Source: Paulownia fortunei (Eukaryota; Streptophyta; Magnoliopsida; Lamiales; Paulowniaceae). Taken from it: 64,000 bases of DNA. Below the pieces are notes generated by a model, which saw only the letters and a list, made by a program, of their open reading frames with translations, did no database searches and was not told where the DNA came from. Shown piece after piece: positions 35,571-46,987 of this stretch. The translations under genes and the position numbers were made by a program. The stretch lies in contig CM033123.1 in the NCBI GenBank assembly GCA_019321725.1, positions 16,418,925 through 16,482,924 on the forward strand, read 5' to 3'. Numbering within the stretch: position 1 is the first letter of the stretch; the number at the start of each line of letters is the position of its first letter.

Positions 35571-37460
35571 TAGTATTTTTGTTCGAACTGGACCCGACCC
35601 TTAATGAACCCATTGACCACGGTTAATGGGTCAAACCCGTAATAACCCTATAGGTTCATGGGTCGGTTACTCTGAACCTGTGAATTGATAATTCCGACCC
35701 TTGGAACCTCAACCTAGCTTGAGGTTCCATAATTAAAAAAAATGAAAATCTGTAGCCGTTGGCCACAACTAAATTGATCATTGGCAATGGTCAAACGCCC
35801 TTCCACCCTATTTTTTTTTCCTATGAAAACCCTCTCCCTCTTTATTTTTTTCATGCTTCAACTCTCAATTCTCTAATTCTTCACTTTCAATTATTCATTC
35901 TTTAGTTTGATATTCTATATTCTATACTATTTTAATTGTTTCATTAAATTATTTTTCGTATTTTATTTCCTTCATCATCAATTATTCATTATTAAATTCT
36001 ATTTTCTAAATTTTAATCATTTATAAAAAAATGACCGGTTCAAGCAATAGAGGTAAATAAAAGATGCCTACTACCGATGAACAACCTAGGCTTAACATCG
36101 ACTATGAAGTTGAGTTGAGTGATGAAGAGTAAGCTCACTTGTTTACTACTCAAGAAATAATGAGTGGTGCTCATACTTAATGTACTCCATCTCTTCAATC
36201 CTGCATTTTTGCCAAACATTTTGATTAAGTGACATTTTCAAATGGAGAGATGCGAGCAAAGTATAAGTATTGCTCCTAATCTTATAAATTTTAATTCGGA
36301 GGTGGTTATGGATCCTTAAGAAGACATATAGAGAAGAAACATCCACTAGAATTTGGCGTCGACTATACCTAAACTAAAATACAATGATCTTTTTTTTTTA
36401 TTTAAATATAATAATATTAGATGTAGAAAAAATTTAGCTATATTTATTTCTGTTGAACATTTTTGTTTTATTTTTATAAATAAATTATTTTTTAATGAGT
36501 TAATTCAAACAACATATAATCTAATGACTAAAGGCATTCCATGAACCACACTAACATGTCATGTAAAAAAAATATACAATAAAATTAAAAAAGAGTTAAA
36601 AAAAATATTAAACAATGTAAATAATACAATTTCTTTATGTAGTGATATTTGGAGTGACCATTGATAAATGCATTTATATATGGGTATTACATGTCATTGG
36701 ATTGATGATTCATGATACTTCAAAAAAGATTACTTGCATTTAGAGTTTTTGATGGTGCACACACATTGACAAATAATTTATAAATTATATTTTTAATATT
36801 TAAAGAATATATTTAATTAATAAAATCTTTTCAATAATATTTGACAATACTGTAACTAATAATGCTAGTATTGATGATCTTAAAGCTACACGTGAAATAT
36901 CGATTAGTGGTATATTTTTTCATAATAGATGCATATGACATATTTTAAATTTATTTGCACAAGATGGGTTAAAAGTTTTAGATAATCAACTTAAACCTAT
37001 TAGACAAGTATTTTCTTATTGATGGACACATCCGCTTATTAATAAATAATGGTTTAGATTTTGTAAAGCCGATGGTATGAGGCCTAATAAAATTTCACAG
37101 GATGTTCCAACCCGTTAGAATTCAACATATAGATTACTAGAAGAATCTTTCGATTATAAAGATTTATTGTGTCAATTTATTTACAAACTCTTACTACTCC
37201 TTTGCATTTATATCCACACCATTGAACAATATGTGAAAAAAATTATAATATTTTAAAAATATTTAATGATGCTACTTTATAATTATCTAGTGTTTATTCC
37301 ATAATTTCTCATTTAGTATTATTAAATTATTGTAATATTGCATCAATTTTACATGATAATATTAACTCTGAAGATGAAAACTTAGTAAATTATGTTTTAT
37401 TAATGTAGTAGAAATGGAAAAAAATATTTTTTTGAAATTCCATATAATAATTTAATTGTT
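35571..37460 (+). mobile_element. hAT DNA transposon remnant (RICESLEEPER-like)
   Basis: Non-coding 5' part (about 35580-36030) is rich in words such as ACCCGACCC and AACCCGTAA, as is common in plant hAT ends. It is followed by a degenerate transposase. I could not fix the terminal inverted repeats. The right end lies just before the LTR that starts at 37464. Confidence 0.7.
36031..37430 (+). pseudogene. hAT transposase pseudogene
   Basis: It starts at ATGACCGGTTCAAGC. A BED-type zinc finger is seen at about 36255-36350 (KYKYCS, then GGGYGSLRRHIEKKHPLEFG). Downstream, shifted frames give SDIWSDH, MGITCHWIDDSW, LLAFRVFDGAHT, FFHNRC, HILNLFAQDGLKVLD and TYRLLEESFDYKDLL, the normal order in RICESLEEPER/Daysleeper transposases. 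There are numerous in-frame stops, and the C-terminal dimerisation domain is missing. Confidence 0.85.
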
Positions 37461-37463
37461 GTT

Positions 37464-38880
37464 TGATGAGTGGATTTTATACTCATTAATTGAGTACCAT
37501 TTGATTAACTTTTTGATTAGTTTTCAAGATTTTTGTGAGTTTTATTATTGTTTTTAGTGTTTATTTTGCAGATTTGAAGATGAAAGAAGAATCTCACTTG
37601 GATGTACTAAAATCTACATTCATCTTACATTTAAAAATAAAAAAAAAAAAAAAATCATCTAGGAACAAGAGCTACAACGCCTATGTGCTGCAGCTACTAG
37701 AAAATCATGGCATTCCAGAGCACCCTAGCGGACAAGTAAGGGCAAAAATGGTATTTTTGCCATCTTTAGAGCATCTTCCATCAATGATAAATATTGCAAA
37801 AGCCTCCAAATTAGATTTTAGAGAGGAAAGGATAGGAAAAGAGAGGAGAAGAGTGAAAACAAACCAAGAAATAAGAAGGAAATGAGAAGAAGAGAAGAAG
37901 AGAAGAAGAGAAGAAGAAGAAGAGAGATTTCTTCCATGCTTTGTGAAGAAAACATTTACAAGGAAAGAAATTCATCCTCTTCTAAGTTTTATTTTATTTT
38001 CCTCCGTCTTTCTCTAATTATGTTTATAAATATTGTTAATTTTCTTTTTATGTTCATCATGAACAAATTTTCTTTTTCTAGGGTTGTGATGTAATCTAAT
38101 TATGATGTTTTGAATATTTGTATCAATTCAATTTTCAATTTATTTTCAAGTTGAGTTTTCTATATTGTTCTTAATGCTTTCAATTACTTGGCCACTAATT
38201 GAATGATTTGCTAATCATATTGACGCGAGAGATGATATATGTGTCTAATTTTATGTGTTGAAAATAATAAATTGCATGTGAGATATGAATATACTTACAT
38301 GGTTTGTGTAGCCTTATTGGAGATCCATATAACTTAATGAATTATTGATTTTTGTAATTCACATAGGAATATAGTGGATTAGCAATTGATGATATTTTCA
38401 TTATACCTTGGGAGAGGCTAGTAGATAATTTAGGGATTCTCGACTATCATTTGAGAAATAAATTGATATTGATGAGATAAAATAATTAATTCAAATTAAT
38501 TATAGTGAAATCATAACCCTAGGCTTTTAAGTTATTGAATTTCATCATTAGTTGATTTTGATTATTAGTAAGTTTAGTTAAATTTAGTTTATAATCATAA
38601 ATACTCATTTTCATTTATTCGAATAAAATTAGAGTTAATAAAATTTTGGTACTTAATAATTCAACAGTTCTCGTGGAAACAATACTATACTTATCATTTT
38701 ATTAATTGTTAATAATAATGTGCATTTGCATTTATAAAATCCGCAACAAGTTTTTGACGCTGTTGTTAGGGATTGTTTTGTTTTGTTAATATCGATACCA
38801 AATAACTCTGATTTTAATTTGAATTTTTCTCGTATATATTTTTTTTCTTATTTTTATTTTTCTTTTATCGTTTGAGTGTG
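37464..38880 (+). mobile_element. LARD-like retrotransposon copy C: 5' LTR plus leader, + strand
   Basis: LTR 37464-38748 begins TGATGAGTGG and ends CCGCAACA. The primer site follows at 38751-38770 (TTTTTGACGCTGTTG, decayed from TTTTTGGCGCC). About 110 bases of leader follow and stop at GAGTGTG (38880), where internal sequence of the same family begins in the opposite orientation. The LTR is shorter than 40515-42133 because of internal deletions and has an A-rich insertion at 37630-37652. Confidence 0.8.
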
Positions 38881-39276
38881 CAATATAAGGTATAGAAGAC
38901 TTCCCTGATTGATGGTAGTGTCAGTTCTCATCAATTTTTTCACCATCCTCTTCAAGAATATTAATGAATGTGCATTCACTCCTTATTTCACAAATCATCC
39001 CCCAAACTTGAGTTGGATCCTGAAATGAAAATAAATAAAAATTCATAAAACTAAAAAAAATGAATATTAAATGACTAAATAAGAAAAAAATTGTAAAATA
39101 CTTGGGTTGCCTCCCAAGAAGCGCTTAATTTATAGTTTTTAGTCGGACATCTTCTTTACTCAACCTGGGTCTTAGAATAAGTGTTTCTCATGCCATGCCT
39201 TTATATGCTCCAGAAGTGTAGGTGATCTCCAAAGATACGCATATTGAACACAATCCAGAATGGGATCAAGTGCCCT

Positions 39277-39867
39277 TTATATATTATTGAGTGCATGCCT
39301 AATGAAGAAAAATAATTGTCCTTGTGTGAGAGAGATGTTTCTATCATTTTCAATGCCAGGGATGATAAAATCTATATGGATAATAGATTTATTAACATCC
39401 TCAAATACACCTTTATTTTTCACCATATAATGATTTAATGAGCAATCTCTCAATTCGTGATCCTCCAATTCATACTTGAATGATGAGATCCCTATATCAT
39501 CCTCCACAACATTTAATATAGGCTTGTTATTTTGTAGAAGATGGGGATAAAAAACTTCGAGTGATGGCTCTTGAGATGTGCTTGGTTGAACATTTTGTTG
39601 ATTTTTTCCATTCTCTGCTAGAGGTATTTGTGTTGATACCTTTTGTTCATCATTCATTAGTTTTTCAATCCACAAGATAATTTCAATCTTTTCATCACTT
39701 AACAAACTAATATCACAATGTTCTTCTCCCACTCCATTTGCCTCGGGTGTGTAAGGCAAATTCTCATCATGTCTTGTTGGAAACATGTTATCCATCTTAT
39801 AATTTTGGATCTCTGAATTTTGAAGTTGTGATGATGGATTTTGAACATCAGTTGTGGCTTTCAACAT
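39277..39867 (-). CDS. Unknown ORF of the LARD-like family, longest open copy
   Basis: An open frame of 196 codons beginning MLKATTDVQNPSSQ. It is acidic and mostly hydrophilic, with YTPEANGVGEEHCDISLLSD, ILWIEKLMNDEQ, VVEDDIGISSFKYELEDHEL, FEDVNKSIIHIDFIIPG and LFFFIRHALNNI. The last piece continues in the sister copy at 63696-63992 with LDPMLDCVQYAYLWGSPTLL, so the ancestral frame was longer, about 230-240 residues. No membrane helix, zinc site or enzyme motif is visible. It sits after the gag stub in a retrotransposon lacking pol. Four copies of related sequence are in this window. It could be a leftover of gag, a captured host piece or a helper protein. Function unknown. Confidence 0.55.
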   Translation of the reverse strand: MLKATTDVQNPSSQLQNSEIQNYKMDNMFPTRHDENLPYTPEANGVGEEHCDISLLSDEKIEIILWIEKLMNDEQKVSTQIPLAENGKNQQNVQPSTSQEPSLEVFYPHLLQNNKPILNVVEDDIGISSFKYELEDHELRDCSLNHYMVKNKGVFEDVNKSIIHIDFIIPGIENDRNISLTQGQLFFFIRHALNNI

Positions 39868-40094
39868 GAATTAGCTCTGAGTATTTGCTAATTGAGTCAT
39901 TGTTTCATCAAGAAAAATCCTCTCTTGTGATGGATTACTAGGTTCAGTTTGCAACAAGATTTGATCAGTAGTATGTTCGAATTGAGCTAATGCTTCTTCA
40001 AAACTTTACTTTTTCTCTAATGGTGGGTAACTCGGTGCATGCCATATCATAGTCTCATCATTTCTCTATGAAGCATTAGAATGATTTGGCCATC

Positions 40095-40320
40095 CTTGAT
40101 AAGTGCTGGAGAAGGGATAATTTTGCAGCTTGAATGATGAATGATTAACATTTACTGCAAAATATTTTCCATCTCTTTTGAAAGGATTTTTAGTTGAGCA
40201 CCCAATGCATTAATGGCATCTACTCGATTCATTCTAGAGACTTGAGTTGAAGCTTGATTTATTATGTCATATTCAGTTGGCCAATAATATAAATTATATG
40301 TCATTTATCTACCACTTTCC
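40095..40320 (-). pseudogene. Gag-like stub, copy B2
   Basis: It matches the frame at 4539-4790 (NLYYWPTEYD, LSKEMEN-like and NYPFSST-like blocks) but is broken by a one-base deletion near 40165. Confidence 0.55.
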
Positions 40321-40514
40321 ACTCATCTCACACACACAAGGAAACGCCTACGATTATAAATAAGGACACACTCAAACAATGAAAGAAAATAAAAATAAGA
40401 GAAAAGAAATATATATATATATATATACAAAAGAAAAATTCAAAAATAAAATCAAAGTTACTTAGTATCGATATTAACAAAATAAAACAATCCTCAACAA
40501 TGGTACCAAAAACC

Positions 40515-42133
40515 TATTGCGGAATATAGTGAACACAGTGCACGTTATCTTATACAAGTAATAAAATGATGAGTAAATTATCGTTCCCACAAAAACTGTT
40601 GAATTATCAAGTACCAAAATTATGTTAACTCTAATTTTATTTGAATAAATGCAAAACTACGTAATGATTATGAACTAAATTTAATTAAACTAAACTATTA
40701 TTAAAAAGCAATTAAAGATAAATTTCAATAACTAAAAAGCTAGGGTTATGATTTCACTATAATTAATTCAAATTGATTATTTTATCTCATCAATCTCAAT
40801 TTATTTCCCAAGTGGTAGTCAATAATCCCCAAATTATCCACTAGCCTCTCCCAAGGTCTAATAAAAATATCATAAATTCTTAACCCGCCATATTCCTATA
40901 TGAATTACAATAATTAATAATTCATTAGGTTCTATGGATCTCAAACATAACTACACAAACTATGTAAGTATATTCCTATCTCACATATAATTTATGATTT
41001 TCTACATATAGAACTAGACACATATATCACTCTCGTGAGTCAATTTTTTTATCGAATTATTCAATTAGTGGCCAAGTAATTTAAATCATTAGGAACCATT
41101 TAGAAAACTCAACTTGAAAATTAAATCAATAATTGAATTGATACAAATATTCAAAATATCATAATTAGATTACATCATAACCTTAGAAAAATAAATTAGT
41201 TCATAATGATAGAAATGAAAGATAACTTAACAATATCCATGAACATAATTAATGAGAAAAAGAGAAAAATAAAATAAAACTTGAAAGATGATGAGTTTCT
41301 TCCATTGTAGAGTCTTCTTCTCAAATTTTGGAAGAATTCTCTCATCTTCTTCTCAAATTTTGGAAGAATTCTCTCATCTTCTTCTTCTTTTCTTCTTCTT
41401 TCTTTGCTTGTTTTCTTTTCTCTCTGGCTCTCTCCCCCTCTCAAATCTGAATTAAAGGCTCTTGGGATCTTAAAAATCAGATGGGAGATTCCTTGAAGAG
41501 GGAAAAATAATAATTTTGTCCTTAGTTATCCGCCAGGCAGCGCCTAGGCGCTAATTTACAGTGCCTAGGCACTTGCTATCCAAGACCAATTCCTACAGCG
41601 CATATAACCTATTTCGACCAATTTTTCACCACTTTGAAGGTCTAATTGACTTTTGGTGTCTTCATATTAATTGTAACTCTATGTCCTGGATTTCCACACA
41701 CACTTAAGTCAACTTAACACGAAATATGTGAAAAGCGTTGTGCCTATTATACCAAAATGTATCAAACTAGAAAATTTTAGTCAACTGTAGACTATTTAAC
41801 CTAATTTTGCTTATTGAAATCAAAAGAACTGGATTTTATGGTAAACATAACAATTCTAGATCTATCTCTTGGCTTTCTAATGGTCAAGAATTAAGTTAAA
41901 ATAATATTTTAGTAAAGTGTTATGATTGAAATACAAACACTGCATTTAATAGCACTATAAAGCAGATTATTCTAAATCTTAACCAAGTTTTATGTTTCTT
42001 TCCATTTTCTTCTCATTTTGCCATTACGTCCAAAATTCAAACTAAATGTATAGAAAATAACATAAACAGTCAAAAACTAATAAAAAATTTAAGCAAATGG
42101 TACTCAATTAATAGGTATAAAATTCACTCATCA
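40515..42133 (-). repeat. Full-length LTR of the LARD-like family (shared middle LTR)
   Basis: 1,619 bp from TATTGCGG to CTCATCA on the + strand (minus-strand start TGATGAGTG). This is the most complete LTR in the window. It holds the AGCGCCTAGGCGCT palindrome at 41539-41552, and a tandem duplication of 33 bases (CTCAAATTTTGGAAGAATTC plus CTCTCATCTTCTT) at about 41311-41376. Confidence 0.85.
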
Positions 42134-43689
42134 AATACCCCAAAACTTAATATTTTGCTAGTCCTCGAGCAAAAAAAAGAAATAAAGCAAGTAAAATAAC
42201 AAGTGCTGATCTCAACCTACTAACCAAATGAGCTTCGAAAAATATTGTGAGTTTAAAACTCAAGAAAATCTCAAAATATCATCAAAATGCATGATTTCAA
42301 TTCAAGTGTCAAATTCAACAATCTTTAAATCTTTTGAGTGTGTGTGTAGCTTCTTACACTTAACTTTTTGCTACTCAAATTGGTTTATACAAACTCACAA
42401 AAAAAAATATTGATCTCTTCTTTATGTGTTTTAGAATTCCATAGGCTTGTTTTTTATGTCACTTTCCACTAATATAGACTAACATAACAACAAGGATCAT
42501 TAAGACTTAAAAAGCTTGTAATGTGTGCTTATGGTAATGTTAGGATAAAAGACAATATAGTGGCTCAAATTACTCATAGCACACACTATTCTAGAATCTT
42601 GTTGATGAGCACATACACATCTTCATGTCACACCTTCATGAACCTTTCTTCTTTTGATTTGAAATACCACTTTTTTCACTAAACTCCTTTTTTTTTTTTT
42701 CTTGAATTGCTACACCCCTAAACTTATTTATTTTTATATGAACAATGAGTATTGTACTCTTTTCAAATATTTCTTCATAATAATTATTTTTTCGGAAGTT
42801 TTGTACAAATCACCACCTTTCTTTTACAAGATCATTTTTTTTTTCAAACCACTTTCAATGCTCAAAATGATATTACTAGAAGAAATGAGCTGAGTGTGGG
42901 ATAATATATAAGATAAATAGTTTGTTTCAATTCTTTGGCTAAGGTTGATTTGTAAGGCAACAAAGAAAATGGCGTAATAGTCTCAACTCGGGACACGGGG
43001 GATTATGTATCATAAACAGGGTGAGTTGGAAGGCTCAAACATTCTAAAAATAACATAAATAACTTCCCTAATATTATATAGTCTAAGATTTCACCTCGAG
43101 TGACAATCAAATAAGTTCTACAATTATATGAGATCACAAAAAAAAATATTGAGTTCACATACACTTTTTCTAAGCAAGCAAAAAATTCAAATGTTCAAGG
43201 CTATGTGCTCAATATGTCAATGGATTACCAAAAAGATAAAAATTGCCACAAGAGTCAAGCACATACATAAACACAATATTCATCAACTTTCAAAAGCTAT
43301 AAACAAATAAAGTCAAATGAAACACATACATCCACCCCAAACTTAGAACTAACATTGTTCTCAATGTTAAATAAAGCAATATAAGGTATAGAAGACTTCC
43401 CTGAATGATGGTAGTGTCAGTTCTCATCAATTTCTTCACCATCCTCTTCAAGAACATTAATAAAGGTGCATTCATTAATTGGTGGCATATCACTCATTAT
43501 TTCACAAATCATCCCCCAAATTTGAATTGAATCCTGAAATGAAAACAAATAAAAATTTATCAAATTGAAAAAAATGAATATTAAACACTAAATAAGAAAA
43601 AAATGTAAAAAACTTGGGTTTTCCAATAAGCGCTTAATTTATAGTTTTCTTCCCAATAGCGCTTATTATTTTTCTAAAATCTTCTTTAC

Positions 43690-44392
43690 TCAACCTGGTC
43701 TAGAATAAGTATTTCTTATGCCATGCCTGTATATGCTCCAGAAGTGTAGGTGATCTCCAAATATACGCATATTGAACATAATCTGGCATGGGATCAAGTG
43801 CCCTTTGTATATTATTGAGTGCATGCCTAATGAAGAAAAATAATTGTCCTTGTGTGAGATGTTTCTATCATTTTCAATGTCAAGGATGATAAAATCTATA
43901 TAGATAATAGATTTGTTAACATTCTCAAATACACCTTTATTTTCCACCATATAATGATTTAATGAGCAATCTCTCAATTCGTAATCCTCTAATTCATACT
44001 TGAGTGATGAGATCCCTATATCATCCTCCACAACATTTAATATAGATTTGTTATTTTGTAGAAGATGGGGATAAGAAACTTTGAGTAATGGCTCTTGAGA
44101 TGTGCTTGGTTGAACATTTTGTTGATTTTTTCAATTCTCTGCTAGAGGTAATTGTGTTGATACCTCTTGTTCATTATTCATCAGTTTTTTCAATCCACAA
44201 AATAATTTCAGTCTCTTCATCACTTAGCAAATTAACATCACAATGTTCTTTTCCCACTCCATTTGCCTCGGGTGTGTAAGGCAAATTCTCCTCATGTCTT
44301 GTTGGAAACATGTTAACCATCTCACAATTTTGGATCTCCGAATTTTGAAATTGTGATGATGGATTTTGGACATCAGTTGTGGCTTTCAACAT
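43690..44392 (-). pseudogene. Unknown ORF of the LARD-like family, frameshifted copy B
   Basis: Two frames (44174-44392 and 43690-44031) together cover the ORF seen open at 39277-39867. Breaks lie near 44186 (extra T) and near 43857, where a short deletion removes part of the LTQGQ block. Confidence 0.7.
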
Positions 44393-44590
44393 GAGTTAGC
44401 TCTGAGTATTTGCTAATTGAGTCATTACTTCATCAAGAAAAATCCTCTCTTGTGATGGATTACTAGGTTCAATTTGCAACAAGATTTGATCGGTAGTATA
44501 TTCGAATTGAGCTAATGCTTCTTCAAAACTTTACTTTTTCTCTAATGGTGGGTAACTAGGTGCATGCCACATCATAGTCTCATCATTTTT

Positions 44591-44842
44591 CTATGAAGCA
44601 TTAGAATGATTTGGCCATCCTTGATAAGTGTTGGAGAAAGGATAATTTGACAGCTTGAATGGTGAATGATTAACATTTGCTGCAAAATATTTCTCCATCT
44701 CTTTTGAAAGGATTTTTAGTTGAGCACACAATACATTACTGGCATCTACTCGATTCATTCTAGAGACTTGAGTTGAAGCTTGATTTATTATGTCATATTC
44801 AGTTGGCCAATAATATAAATTATATGTCATCTTATCTACCAC
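44591..44842 (-). pseudogene. Gag-like stub, copy B
   Basis: 83 codons, with NLYYWPTEYD, LKILSKEMEKYF and NYPFSNTYQGWPNHSN. It is the same length as the copy at 4539-4790, so this frame has been kept in two copies. Confidence 0.6.
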
Positions 44843-45030
44843 TTTCCACTCATCTCACACACACAAGGAAACGCCTACGATTATAAATAAGGACACACTC
44901 AAACAATGAAAGAAAATAAAAATAAGAGAAAAGAAATATATATATACAAGAAAAATTCAAAATAAAATCAAAGTTACTTGATATCGATATTATCAAAATA
45001 AAACAATCCTCAATAATGGCTCTAAAAATC

Positions 45031-46316
45031 GGTTACGGAATATAGTGAACACAGTACATGTTATCTTATACAAGTAATAAAATGATGAGTAGATTATCGT
45101 TCCAACAAGAACTGTTGAATTATCAAGTACTAAAATTATATTAACTCTAATTTTATTTGAATAAATACAAAAATATGTGATGATTATGAACTAAATTCAT
45201 TTAAACTAAACTAATATTAAAAAACAATTAAAGATAAATTTCAATAACTAAAAAGCTAGGGTTATAATTTTACTATAATTAATTCGAATTAATTATTTTA
45301 TCTCATCAATCTCAATTTATTTCCCAAGTGGTAGTCAATAATCCCTAAATTATCCACTAGCCTCTCCCAAGGTCTAATGAAAATATTATAAATTCCTAAC
45401 CCACTATATTCCTACGTGAATTACAATAATTAATAATTTATTAGGTTCTATGGATCTCAAACAGGACTACACAAATTATGTAAAAATATTCCTATCAGCA
45501 TGTTCAATTTTTGATTTTCTACATATAGAACTAGATGCACATATCACCTCCCGGGTCAATATGATTAGCGAATCATTCAATTAGTGGCCAAGGAATTGAA
45601 AGCATTAGGAGCCATGTAGAAAACTCAACTTGAAAATTAAATCAAGAATTGAATTGATACAAATATTTCTAACATCACAACCCTATCAAAATAAATTAGT
45701 TCATAATGATAAAAATAAAAGATAACTTAAACAATATCCATGAATATAACTAATGAGAAAAAGAGGAAAATGAAATAAAACTTGAAAGATGATGAGTTTC
45801 TTCCATTGTAGATGTCTTCTTCTCAAATTTTGGAAAAATCCTCTCATCCTCTTCTTCTCTTCTTCCTTCTTCGTTATTGGATTGATTTCTCTTGTCTCCT
45901 TCTTTGCCTCTCTCAAATCAGAATTGAAGGCTCTTGGGATTTTAAAAATAAAATGGAAGATACCCTAAAGAGGGAAAATGATAATTTTGCCCTTAGTTAT
46001 CCATCAGGCAGCACCTAGGCACTACACATTCTGTCCGAAGCAGACTTTGCAACGCCTAGGTGCTGCATTTGCTATCCAAGACCAATTCTTGCAATGTAGA
46101 TAACATTTTTCAACTGATTTTTTACCACTTTAAAAGCTCAATTGACTTTTGGTGTCTTCATACGAATTGTAGCTATATGTTCTAGATTTCCATTGGCACT
46201 TAAATCAACTTAATATGACATATGTAGAAAGAGTTATGTCTATAATACCAAGATGTGCTAAACCAGAAAATGTTAGTCAAGTGCATACTATTTAGCCTGA
46301 TTTAACCTGATTTTAT
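45031..46316 (-). repeat. 5' LTR of copy B (truncated)
   Basis: It follows the middle LTR from its inner end to about the GACTATTTAACC block, then stops at about 46316. Unrelated AT-rich DNA (ATCAATAATCACTATTGATA) follows, which resembles 59985-60060. Confidence 0.8.
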
Positions 46317-46987
46317 CAATAATCACTATTGATAATTTGTTTATAAATTGATATTATTGATAATTAGTATTACATTTATAGTGATAACTCACAACAAAAG
46401 TTTGCACAATTTAGTGATTATATTGTTGGAAAAAATTGGGTTTAGTCAAGCTTTTAGATGTTACTTAATTGTACTTCGATGCTCAAAAGAGCTCTTTGAC
46501 CAATTAGAGTGCTTTTGAGATTGTTATCGGGTGCCATCCACTACTCTCTCATTGACTCCACACAAGTCTTTTTCTTTTTTAGCCTAATATAGGGGGGAGT
46601 GAGTTGATGAAATTAGTTGCTTGATAGTCTTGTTGAAGTCCCTTCCCTTCCATTTGCTTAGACCATTGTACACAGGTTGTATGATTATTGCCCCGAACAT
46701 GATATGTGAAGCAACAATCTGCTTGCATTGAATATTTGATGGTGATTGACAGACTACTAATCATACGATTTTTCTTTTTTATACATTGAAAGACGCTCGT
46801 GAGAAAGGGTTGGGTGTTGCATTTCTCACATATATGGATAAATATCAATATTGTCTTCTTTTTGAATATTCTTAATTCAGTTTCAGACAAGGAAACGAGC
46901 AAGGTCCTCAAATCTTCATTAGACGAATTATGTACATGAGTAAGTTCTTTCCAAGTTTTATGTTGGTGACAATGACCACTAACTAAA
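46317..46987. other. Unassigned DNA with one 110-codon frame
   Basis: A minus-strand frame (46579-46911) is open for 110 codons and contains several Cys and His residues (HICEKCN, then DCCFTYHVRGNNHTTC). No start context, family match or second copy was seen, and the other frames are similarly open in short pieces. It may be a fragment of a transposon or retrocopy. I do not assign it a function. Confidence 0.35.

Larger units (their letters stand above)
38881..40514 (-). mobile_element. LARD-like internal region (copy B2), minus strand
   Basis: It runs from the GGTATAGAAGACTTCCC block to the primer site next to the LTR at 40515, in minus orientation. It contains the longest open copy of the unknown ORF (39277-39867) and a gag stub (about 40095-40320). 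Its 3' third is missing; it joins head to head with copy C at 38880/38881. It shares the LTR at 40515-42133 with the next internal region, so LTR-internal units are arranged in tandem. Confidence 0.75.
42134..45030 (-). mobile_element. LARD-like internal region, full length (copy B)
   Basis: A full internal region between two LTRs (40515-42133 and 45031-46316), with polypurine tract (42134-42147), a 3' non-coding part, the unknown ORF (43690-44392, frameshifted) and a gag stub (44591-44842). It is 2.9 kb with no pol domain. The phrase CCAAACTTAGAACTAACATT (43335-43354) recurs at the same place in all copies. Confidence 0.85.
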
